From an uncultured Prevotellaceae bacterium (GTDB taxonomy: Bacteria; Bacteroidota; Bacteroidia; Bacteroidales; Bacteroidaceae), in contig OMTC01000059.1 in the NCBI GenBank assembly GCA_900313845.1, positions 1-8,334 of the forward strand: a DNA stretch of 8,334 nt, read 5' to 3'. Each line of letters opens with the position of its first letter. Positions within the stretch are counted from its first letter, which is position 1. This document shows, one piece after another, positions 1-5,713 of the stretch. Under the pieces are notes generated by a model, which had not been told where the DNA came from, made no database searches, and was given only the letters and a program-made list of their open reading frames with translations. A program made the position numbers and the translations under genes.

Positions 1-390
1 GACGGAAGCATTATCGTAGAAGACCAGTTCATTGGTTACACTCATCCATCTTACGGTGACGTATATGTTGACGACCTCGTTGACTATACAGGCAAGACCG
101 ACTATGGACAGAGCTACTATGATGCTGAATCAGGTACCTTCTACTTTGCAATTGTTTACTACGTAGAAGCAGGTGCTTTGAAATATGGCACTGAGACTTT
201 CACCATCACCGACGAAGCAACCAAGGCACGCCTTGCAGCAGCTCAGAAGAGAGCTATGGCAAAGGGCAACAAGAACAAGAAGACTTGCAAGGACGGTAAG
301 GTGACTAATTTCAAGAAGGCAAAGAAGGCTAAGAAGATGAAGCAGCTCACACTCAAAACCACAAAAGCTGGTGAGGCAGTTCATCTTTAA
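1..390 (+). CDS. C-terminal part of an unrecognised, probably secreted protein with a Lys-rich tail (5' end outside window)
   Basis: Frame 1 is open from the first base to TAA at 388-390, giving 129 residues with the N-terminus missing. Residues 1-70 alternate hydrophobic/aromatic and polar positions (for example FYFAIVYYVEAG, then YGTETFTI), which suggests the last strands of a beta-sandwich. I have an impression of similar segments in secreted Bacteroidales proteins but cannot name a family. Residues 71-129 switch abruptly to a strongly basic tail (KGNKNKKTCKDGK, KKAKKAKKMK) with almost no acidic residues. An internal ATG at 256 is not a convincing start because the same frame stays protein-like upstream of it. 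A strong terminator lies about 90 bases after the stop, so this gene ends its transcription unit. The coding frame is well supported. The function is unknown, and export is inferred only from composition. Confidence 0.8.
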   Translation, partial: DGSIIVEDQFIGYTHPSYGDVYVDDLVDYTGKTDYGQSYYDAESGTFYFAIVYYVEAGALKYGTETFTITDEATKARLAAAQKRAMAKGNKNKKTCKDGKVTNFKKAKKAKKMKQLTLKTTKAGEAVHL

Positions 391-436
391 TTCTCCCTTT
401 TGAATCTCAAGTTTATTCATAAGAGAATAAATACCA

Positions 437-467
437 AATCCTCGTAGGGTGACAACCCTCAAGGATT
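437..467 (+). other. Imperfect hairpin in the 3' untranslated region
   Basis: The outer stem AATCCT (437-442) pairs perfectly with AGGATT (462-467). The inner stem AGGGT (446-450) pairs perfectly with ACCCT (455-459) around a GACA loop, with a 3/2-nt internal loop between the stems. There is no T-run after it, so it is not an intrinsic terminator by itself. It lies between the stop codon at 390 and the terminator hairpin at about 477, so the transcript end would carry two consecutive hairpins. This could protect the 3' end or belong to a small RNA. Only the pairing is seen directly. Confidence 0.55.
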
Positions 468-476
468 GAAAGCAGA

Positions 477-520
477 AGCCGAGGGCGTGTCAAAACTAAC
501 TGACACGCCTTCGGTTTTTT
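477..520 (+). terminator. Strong intrinsic terminator
   Basis: The left arm 479-492 and right arm 501-514 form 14 continuous pairs with a single G-T wobble (483/510). The loop is AAACTAAC (493-500), and six T residues follow at 515-520. Bases 476-478 can extend the stem into the T-run, so the structure could also terminate transcription arriving from the opposite strand. It ends the upstream gene's transcript and isolates luxS from it. Confidence 0.92.
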
Positions 521-578
521 ACTTCCTGCATCACTTGTTCATGTACCCTGAACTATATGAGTTGCACGCTTTTGATGC

Positions 579-622
579 AGCGCATGTGTGGATTATCTGA
601 AGCGCATGTGTGGATATACTGA
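579..622. repeat. 22-bp tandem duplication upstream of luxS
   Basis: Copy 1 (579-600) and copy 2 (601-622) are adjacent and share 19 of 22 positions. They begin identically with AGCGCATGTGTGGAT and end with CTGA. The three differences are consecutive (TAT versus ATA). No coding frame is evident. A second, unrelated 22-bp duplication lies about 110 bases downstream. Confidence 0.8.
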
Positions 623-647
623 ATCGTTCCTTTGGATTTAACTAGTT

Positions 648-683
648 GCCGAAGGTTCGTCATCGACTTGGCGAGCCTTCGGC
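648..683. other. 14-bp inverted repeat (hairpin) upstream of luxS
   Basis: The arm GCCGAAGGTTCGTC (648-661) pairs with GGCGAGCCTTCGGC (670-683) over all 14 positions, with two G-T wobbles, around the 8-nt loop ATCGACTT. The following bases (GTTGCGA) are not a T-run, so this is a poor intrinsic terminator. It lies just upstream of the candidate luxS promoter and could be an operator or a transcript structure. The core GAAGGTTCG recurs at 695-703 and, downstream of luxS, at 1539-1547. Confidence 0.6.
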
Positions 684-684
684 G

Positions 685-715
685 TTGCGATGGCGAAGGT
701 TCGCTGTATTTTTGT
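685..715 (+). promoter_or_regulatory. Candidate Bacteroidetes-type promoter for luxS
   Basis: TATTTTTGT at 707-715 matches the Bacteroidetes -7 consensus TAnnTTTGY. A TTG at 685-687 lies 19 bases upstream, a plausible -33 element. Transcription from here would give a leader of roughly 135-140 bases before luxS, including the second 22-bp duplication. I saw no other match to the -7 motif between the terminator and the luxS start. The motif is short, so a chance match is possible. Confidence 0.45.
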
Positions 716-732
716 TGAGGGCTCGCCGTTTC

Positions 733-776
733 AGTAGAATCGAAGGAAAGGTCTAGTAGAATCGAAGGAGAACGTC
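733..776. repeat. Second 22-bp tandem duplication, in the luxS leader region
   Basis: Two adjacent 22-base units (733-754 and 755-776) share AGTAGAATCGAAGGA exactly and diverge in their last seven bases. The four bases after the second unit (AGTA) begin a third copy. The unit sequence differs from that at 579-622 but the period is the same. The rest of the stretch up to 859 is A/T-rich with no recognisable gene. Confidence 0.75.
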
Positions 777-859
777 AGTATATTCTAAGCTTTCTGGCAA
801 TAAATACGATGTCTTTCCGTTTTTATGATAGAGATTAAAATTCAAAAATCAATTAGTAT

Positions 860-1354
860 ATGGAAGTTATACAAAGTTTTACGATTGACCACACCAAACT
901 GAAGCCAGGTATCTATGTCTCGCGCGTTGACAAAGGCTTCACGACTTTCGACCTTCGCATCACTGAACCTAATCAAGAACCTGCCGTGGCACCTTCTGCG
1001 ATGCACAGCATGGAGCATCTCATGGCGACGTGGTTCCGCAACTCAGAAGCGAAGGAGGACGTGGTCTATGTGGGTCCTATGGGCTGTCTGACGGGTATGT
1101 ATATTATCATGACTGGCAACTACAGCGTTGAAGATATGCGTCGCCTGACCATTGAGTGCCTGAAGTGGATACTCGAACAGGACAAAGTGCCTGCCACAGA
1201 GCCTCAGAGCTGCGGCAACTATCTTCTTCACGACCTGCCTATGTGCAAATGGGAGAGTCGGCGCTATCTGAACCGCCTTCAGAACGATTTCCACTGCGAA
1301 TATACCAAGCTGCAAATCACTCTTGAGGATGGACGGGTATTTGCTGATGCATAA
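860..1354 (+). CDS. luxS: S-ribosylhomocysteine lyase (LuxS, autoinducer-2 synthesis)
   Basis: LuxS is a cytoplasmic metalloenzyme that splits S-ribosylhomocysteine into homocysteine and DPD, the precursor of autoinducer-2, in the activated methyl cycle. The 164 residues fit the family length. The metal site is complete: H49 and H53 with E52 in the HSMEH motif, and C118 in QSCGNY. The catalytic cysteine is C76 in GPMGCLTG. Substrate-binding positions H11 (DHTK) and R33 (FDLR) are also present. The start at 860 gives the standard N-terminus. The bases before it are A/T-rich with no clear Shine-Dalgarno site, as is common in Bacteroidetes. The gene appears monocistronic: a terminator lies upstream, a long inverted repeat follows, and no pfs/mtnN gene is adjacent. 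Identity is very secure. Whether it signals or only detoxifies cannot be read from sequence. Confidence 0.97.
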   Translation: MEVIQSFTIDHTKLKPGIYVSRVDKGFTTFDLRITEPNQEPAVAPSAMHSMEHLMATWFRNSEAKEDVVYVGPMGCLTGMYIIMTGNYSVEDMRRLTIECLKWILEQDKVPATEPQSCGNYLLHDLPMCKWESRRYLNRLQNDFHCEYTKLQITLEDGRVFADA

Positions 1355-1396
1355 GGCTTAGTTACGACATAATAATAACTTAGGATGTTATTTTGA

Positions 1397-1504
1397 GGAA
1401 AGAAATTAGAATAATTAGAATAATTATTTCAGAAATAATATTTTTTTTGTTTGAAACAACACCCATTTTTGGAGAAATTATTCTAATTATTCTAATTTCT
1501 TTCC
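1397..1504. repeat. 108-bp element with 29-bp perfect inverted repeats; possible terminator of luxS
   Basis: Bases 1397-1425 are the exact reverse complement of 1476-1504 (29 of 29), separated by a 50-base A/T-rich spacer. The arms contain the 9-base direct repeat AATTAGAAT at 1404-1412 and 1413-1421. The spacer has its own small hairpin (ATTATTT 1423-1429 with AAATAAT 1433-1439) followed by a run of eight T (1441-1448), which could terminate luxS transcription. No transposase or flanking target duplication is evident. It may be a miniature inverted-repeat element or simply a long terminator. Confidence 0.85.
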
Positions 1505-1626
1505 GAATAAAATTTGAGAAATTGGCTTACGCCGAGCTGAAGGTTCGTGGTTGAAAGAAAATTAAGTGGTTAAGTAATACATATTTAATCATTGACGGTT
1601 TATTATGGTATGTGGAGAAAAATTAC

Positions 1627-1635
1627 TATATTTGC
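1627..1635 (+). promoter_or_regulatory. -7 promoter element for the C10 peptidase gene
   Basis: TATATTTGC is an exact match to the Bacteroidetes -7 consensus TAnnTTTGY. A weak -33-like TATG lies 19 bases upstream (1604-1607). The motif is 44 bases before the start codon at 1680, leaving a leader of roughly 35-40 bases. The best ribosome-binding candidate is the weak AAGG at 1669-1672. Confidence 0.65.
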
Positions 1636-1679
1636 AACGAAATTAGTAATTATAGATTATTAGGTAAAAAGGTAAACTG

Positions 1680-3479
1680 ATGAGAAATTCTTTTATTCTT
1701 TTTGTGGCACTGATGTGTTCGGTGCTTTCCGTTGAAGCTAACCCTGTCGGACAGAAAAAAGCACAGACTGTGGCTCGCAAGTTCTTGCAGGCTAAGAAGC
1801 AGGTGCGCGTGGATGCTATTCCTTTCGAACTTTCGGCTGAGACCAAGGGAAGGATGGGCGCATCGGAAACGGTGAATCCTTCGTTCTATGTGTTCAACTC
1901 TTCCGATGACGCGGGCTTTGTGATTGTTTCGGGTGATGACAGGTTTCCCGAGGTGATTGGATATTCGTTTGATGGCGGTTTCTCGAGCGATGAGGGTATG
2001 CCCGAGGCATTGCAGTCGTTCTTGTTGTCGATGGACGAGTATGTGAACGATGTGCGTGCTGGACGCGCTGATGCTCCGCTTTATGCGAATGGTGTCTCTA
2101 CAGGTACGCCTGTGGTGTCTCCTCTGTTGACTTGTCAGTGGAATCAGTCGGGACCTTATAATATGTACACTCCTTTGGTGAAGGACCAATATGGTCAGGA
2201 CACGAAGAACCACAGTGTGACGGGCTGTATTGCCACGGCTCAGTCGCAGCTGATGTATCGATGGAAATGGCCTGAGCAGGGACGTGGCAGCATGAAGTAC
2301 AACTCGGGCGACTACGGCATCTTGAAGGCTACGTTCGAGGACAGTACTTTCAACTGGAGCTTGCTGAAGGATAAGTATAACGCGGCAACCGACAAGAAGA
2401 CGGATGCGGGTAAGGAGGTTTCCAAACTGTGTTATACGGTGGGCCTTGCCACTCACATGCGCTTTGGCGAGTCGAGTGGTGCTTACGACCAGTATTCTCT
2501 CTTGGCATATTACAAATATTTCAGATACAAGTCCTCGACCTTGAAGCGCTACCTTCGTGACTATATGAATAGTCAGGAGGAATGGAACAGAATTATCAAG
2601 CGTGAACTGAATGCGGGTCGTCCTGTTCAGGTGGCTGCTTCTTCCTCTTCGGGTGGTGGCAGTGATGCTGGTGGCCATGCTTTCGTGTGCGACGGTTACG
2701 ACACAGTCGATTTCGTTCACATCAACTGGGGATGGGGTGGCAGATACGATGGTTATTATGCTATTCATCTGCTCGATGGTGGTGGTTATCAGTTCTCGGA
2801 TGACCAGAGTATCATCGTCGGTATCATGCCAGACTTTACGGGTGTGGATACGCTCGACATACAGATTCCTCCATGCGTGATGGATGCACCAAGAGTGAAG
2901 GGTGATTTGAAGAGCGTGAAGGTAGGCGGAAGTGGCGACACCTTCTATATTGATTTCGATTCCGTCTATAACAGGAACCCTTATTCGAACGATTATATGT
3001 ATGGCGTGGGCTTGTTCGACAAGAACGGCAATTTCGTGGAAGAGGCATCGGTGAATTCCACTTCGAACACATTCTTCCTCCAAGCATGGTATGGCTTTGT
3101 GGCTTTCACTTCCGACCGTGGTGGCATCACTTGCAAGCTGAAGAACAGCTACAATGCTGGCGACTATACACTGCGACTGATTTTCAAGCAGAAGAACCCT
3201 GAAACGGGCGTGTTCTTCGACGGATGGGCATTGCCTTACATGAAGGGTGGTGATGCAAATAACCAGATTCCAGTGTATATCCACGATGGAAATGCTTATT
3301 TCCATCAGGTTTCGTCTGCCATCAATGACATCGAAGGCGAGGGTGCTCAGGTGAAGACGGTGCAACTGTATGACGTGGAAGGCCGTGAGATTCTCTCTCC
3401 AAAGGATGGACAGCTGGTGATTGAGAAGCAAACGCTGTATAACGGCAAGACAAAGACGTTCAAGAGAGTTGCTCATTGA
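1680..3479 (+). CDS. Secreted C10-family (streptopain/interpain-like) cysteine peptidase
   Basis: A 599-residue papain-fold peptidase of MEROPS family C10, which includes SpeB of Streptococcus and interpain A of Prevotella intermedia. Residues 1-20 form a signal peptide (hydrophobic FILFVALMCSVLS, then a likely cleavage near VEA/NP). Residues about 21-135 match the N-terminal inhibitory propeptide, with SFYVFN..DDAGFVIVSGDDR. The catalytic cysteine is C183 in SVTGCIATAQSQ, and the catalytic histidine is H333 in GGHAFVCDGYD. N349-W350 in HINWGWGG complete the active site, and the glycine-rich loop SSSSGGGSDAGG precedes the histidine. A roughly 215-residue extension follows, ending in YDVEGRE and FKRV, which resembles the degenerate C-terminal domains of secreted Prevotella proteins. 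Export by type IX secretion is possible but unproven. It has its own promoter, and the M49 gene 98 bases downstream probably shares its transcript. The family and active site are secure. The natural substrate is unknown. Confidence 0.94.
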   Translation: MRNSFILFVALMCSVLSVEANPVGQKKAQTVARKFLQAKKQVRVDAIPFELSAETKGRMGASETVNPSFYVFNSSDDAGFVIVSGDDRFPEVIGYSFDGGFSSDEGMPEALQSFLLSMDEYVNDVRAGRADAPLYANGVSTGTPVVSPLLTCQWNQSGPYNMYTPLVKDQYGQDTKNHSVTGCIATAQSQLMYRWKWPEQGRGSMKYNSGDYGILKATFEDSTFNWSLLKDKYNAATDKKTDAGKEVSKLCYTVGLATHMRFGESSGAYDQYSLLAYYKYFRYKSSTLKRYLRDYMNSQEEWNRIIKRELNAGRPVQVAASSSSGGGSDAGGHAFVCDGYDTVDFVHINWGWGGRYDGYYAIHLLDGGGYQFSDDQSIIVGIMPDFTGVDTLDIQIPPCVMDAPRVKGDLKSVKVGGSGDTFYIDFDSVYNRNPYSNDYMYGVGLFDKNGNFVEEASVNSTSNTFFLQAWYGFVAFTSDRGGITCKLKNSYNAGDYTLRLIFKQKNPETGVFFDGWALPYMKGGDANNQIPVYIHDGNAYFHQVSSAINDIEGEGAQVKTVQLYDVEGREILSPKDGQLVIEKQTLYNGKTKTFKRVAH

Positions 3480-3484
3480 ATGGA

Positions 3485-3568
3485 TGAGGTCTGAGGTCTA
3501 AGGTCAATGGTCTAAGGACAAAGGTCTGAGGTCTAATGTCTGAGGTCTAAGGTCAATGGTTAAAGGTC
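3485..3568. repeat. Twelve tandem degenerate heptads (consensus TGAGGTC / TAAGGTC)
   Basis: The bases divide exactly into 12 seven-base units, nearly all ending in GGTC (for example TGAGGTC, TAAGGTC, AATGGTC, AAAGGTC). A 20-base segment beginning TGAGGTCTAAGG recurs exactly at 3492 and 3541, 49 bases (seven units) apart, so there is a higher-order repeat. The array starts six bases after the peptidase stop codon and ends nine bases before the next start codon, filling the intergenic gap. Most units contain AGG, a partial Shine-Dalgarno core. No promoter motif is visible here. Confidence 0.9.
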
Positions 3569-3577
3569 AAAAAGTCT

Positions 3578-5593
3578 ATGGTGATGAAGAAAAATATCAA
3601 AATCATGATTCTATCTGCATTTATGTCGATGGGAGCGGAGTCTGTTTCTGCTCAAAATCAACATTTCAATTATACTGATGAGCGCTTTGCTGACCTCCAG
3701 ATGCTTCGTTACGAGGTGAAGGACTTCGAGAAATTGACGCTCAAGCAAAAGACATTTATCTATTATCTGCAGTTGGCTGCCATGCAGGGGCGTGACATCT
3801 TGTTCGACCAGAACGGAAAGTATAACCTCCGCATCCGCCACACACTGGAGAAAATATATACCGACTACAAGGGTGACCGCAACTCCGCTGACTTCAAGGC
3901 GATGGAGGTGTACCTGAAGCGTGTGTGGTTCTCGAACGGTATCCACCACCATTATGGTTGTGAGAAGTTCGTGCCTGGCTTCAGCGAGGATTTCTTCCGC
4001 AAGGCAGCGAAGAGTGTGGGCGCCGACCAATATTTGAAGGACATCTGCCCCGTCATCTTTAATCCCGACCTGATGCAGAAGCGCGTGAACTTGGCTGAGG
4101 GTCAGGACCTCGTGCTTACGTCTGCCAGCAATTACTACGACGGTGTGACTCAGGCAGAAGCTGAGAAGTTTTACGGCGACATGAAGGACCTGAGCGACCC
4201 GCACCCCGTGATGTACGGTATGAATTCCCGATTGGTGAAGGACAAGACGGGCAAGATTGTGGAGAAGAAATGGACCACTTCCACGCTCTATGGCAGTGCG
4301 CTGAAGCAAATCGTGAAGTATCTGAAACTGGCTCGCCCTTACGCAGAGGATGCCGAGCAGCAGGCAGTGATTGACAAGCTGGTGGAGTTCTACACAACAG
4401 GCGACCTCCACACCTTCGACGACTATACGATTCTGTGGGCAAAGAACACGCAACCATTAGTGGATTTCGTGAACGGATTCACGGAATGCTATGGCGACCC
4501 ATTGGGACTGAAGTGCTCGTGGGAATCTATTGTGAATTTCAAGGACCTGGAGGCAACGAAGCGCACGCAGACACTGAGCGAGAATGCACAATGGTTTGAG
4601 GACCATAGTCCTGTGGATGCACGTTTCAAGAAGGATAAGGTGAAGGGTATCAGTGCGAAGGTGATTACCGCTGCCATCCTTGGTGGCGACCTCTACCCAT
4701 CGACTGCCATCGGTATCAATCTTCCAAATTCCGACTGGGTGCGCAAGGAGCACGGTTCGAAATCCGTGACCATCGGCAACCTCACGGAAGCTTATAATAT
4801 GGCTGCCAAAGGTAATGGTTTTTCCGATGAATTCGTGATTGGCAAGGCTGAAAAGGACTTGATGGACAAATATGCCGACTTGACCGACGACCTGCACACC
4901 GACTTGCACGAATGTCTCGGACATGGCTCGGGCAAACTGCTCGACGGTGTCGATCCCGACAGCCTAAAGGCATACGGTTCGACGATTGAGGAGGCACGTG
5001 CCGACCTCTTCGGACTCTATTACTTGGCTGACCCGAAGATGCAGGAACTGGGTCTGACTCCTAATGGTGAGGCTTACAAGGCTCAGTATTATTCCTACAT
5101 GATGAACGGACTGATGACGCAGTTGGTGAGAATCAGTTTGGGCAACAACATCGAGGAGGCACACATGCGCAATCGTGCATTGATTGCTTACTGGTGCTAC
5201 GAGAAGGGTAAGGCCGAGAAGGTGGTGGAACTCGTGAAGCGAAACGGAAAGACCTACGTGCAGGTGAACGACTACGAGAAGTTGCGCACGCTCTTCGGAA
5301 AACTCCTTGCTGAGATTCAGCGTATCAAGAGCGAAGGCGACTTCAAGGCGGCACAGGCTTTGGTGGAGACTTACGCCGTGAAGATTGACCCTCAGCTCCA
5401 TAAGGAGGTGCTGGAACGCTACGAGAAACTGAATCTGGCTCCTTACAAGGGTTTCATCAATCCTGTCTATACGGCAGTGAAGGATGCGAAGGGCAAAATT
5501 ATCGACGTGAAGGTTTCCTACACCGAAGGATATGCTGAGCAGATGCTGAGATACTCGAAGGAATTTAAGACATTACCATTGATAAATAATTAA
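3578..5593 (+). CDS. Dipeptidyl peptidase III, M49 family zinc metallopeptidase, with signal peptide
   Basis: DPP III removes dipeptides from the N-terminus of short peptides. The 671-residue length is close to the approximately 675 residues of the characterised Bacteroides thetaiotaomicron enzyme. The zinc motif HECLGH is at 444-449 (H444, E445, H449), with GSGKL following. The second family motif, EEARAD, is at 471-476, where E472 is the expected third zinc ligand (EECRAE in the human enzyme). The N-terminus has lysines, a hydrophobic stretch (IMILSAFMSMGA) and a likely signal peptidase I site at SVSA/QN, so the enzyme should be periplasmic or exported. There is no lipobox cysteine. The start could be 3578 or the in-frame ATG at 3584, which gives the more typical MKKN start. 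It follows the C10 peptidase with only the heptad array between and is probably co-transcribed. Together they could turn proteins into dipeptides. Confidence 0.95.
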   Translation: MVMKKNIKIMILSAFMSMGAESVSAQNQHFNYTDERFADLQMLRYEVKDFEKLTLKQKTFIYYLQLAAMQGRDILFDQNGKYNLRIRHTLEKIYTDYKGDRNSADFKAMEVYLKRVWFSNGIHHHYGCEKFVPGFSEDFFRKAAKSVGADQYLKDICPVIFNPDLMQKRVNLAEGQDLVLTSASNYYDGVTQAEAEKFYGDMKDLSDPHPVMYGMNSRLVKDKTGKIVEKKWTTSTLYGSALKQIVKYLKLARPYAEDAEQQAVIDKLVEFYTTGDLHTFDDYTILWAKNTQPLVDFVNGFTECYGDPLGLKCSWESIVNFKDLEATKRTQTLSENAQWFEDHSPVDARFKKDKVKGISAKVITAAILGGDLYPSTAIGINLPNSDWVRKEHGSKSVTIGNLTEAYNMAAKGNGFSDEFVIGKAEKDLMDKYADLTDDLHTDLHECLGHGSGKLLDGVDPDSLKAYGSTIEEARADLFGLYYLADPKMQELGLTPNGEAYKAQYYSYMMNGLMTQLVRISLGNNIEEAHMRNRALIAYWCYEKGKAEKVVELVKRNGKTYVQVNDYEKLRTLFGKLLAEIQRIKSEGDFKAAQALVETYAVKIDPQLHKEVLERYEKLNLAPYKGFINPVYTAVKDAKGKIIDVKVSYTEGYAEQMLRYSKEFKTLPLINN

Positions 5594-5596
5594 AGG

Positions 5597-5712
5597 AAAG
5601 CCCCCTCCCTTCCTCCCCGAGGGGAGGGGTTGAAGTTACTCTTATATCGATGGAGAAGCAATTAGCAACTATCTATATTCTCCTCCCCTCGGGGAGGAAG
5701 GGAGGGGGCTTT
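5597..5712. repeat. 116-bp GC-rich element with 31-bp perfect inverted repeats
   Basis: Bases 5597-5627 are the exact reverse complement of 5682-5712 (31 of 31), around a 54-base spacer. Each arm contains its own palindrome (CCTCCCC-GA-GGGGAGG at 5612-5627 and the counterpart at 5682-5697), so two small hairpins or one long one can form. The left end lies three bases after the M49 stop codon and the right end abuts the next start codon. The right arm ends in CTTTT, so the long hairpin could terminate transcription weakly. The C/G content stands out sharply from the flanking DNA. No transposase is present. It may be a dispersed non-autonomous element. Confidence 0.93.
5701..5705 (+). promoter_or_regulatory. 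Strong Shine-Dalgarno site inside an inverted-repeat arm
   Basis: GGAGG lies eight bases before the ATG at 5714 and is the strongest canonical ribosome binding site in the window. It belongs to the right arm of the long inverted repeat, so in a read-through transcript it would be base-paired and hidden. It supports 5714 as the start codon. No -7 promoter motif is visible in the spacer to provide an independent transcript. Confidence 0.6.
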
Positions 5713-5713
5713 T

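Noticed and set aside
130..462. A minus-strand open frame of 110 codons with a Leu/Cys-rich product over the end of the first gene
   Set aside because: It overlaps the supported + strand coding region. The Leu/Cys-rich look comes from reverse-complementing Lys/Ala-rich codons.
648..683. The hairpin as an intrinsic terminator
   Set aside because: It is followed by GTTGCGATGG rather than a T-run, and the real terminator of the upstream gene is at 477-520.
579..776. The 22-bp repeats as part of a CRISPR array
   Set aside because: Each set has only two adjacent copies with no spacers, and there are no cas genes.
391..859. A riboswitch or tRNA in the long gap before luxS
   Set aside because: I found no cloverleaf, no SAM-riboswitch-like core and no other class I recognise. 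Only the hairpins and repeats listed are supported.
1650..3476. A 608-codon open frame on the minus strand, antisense to the C10 peptidase
   Set aside because: It mirrors the peptidase gene. Its translation is rich in His, Arg, Ile and Val with no recognisable domain, and the + strand product has a signal peptide and complete active site. It is a by-product of codon usage.
3611..4453. A 280-codon minus-strand open frame opposite the M49 gene
   Set aside because: It lies wholly inside a well-supported gene, has no family motifs and no start signals, and has the composition of a reverse-complement shadow.
5597..5712. The inverted repeat as the ends of an insertion sequence
   Set aside because: The spacer is 54 bases with no coding capacity and no obvious target duplication, so only a non-autonomous element or hairpin can be supported.
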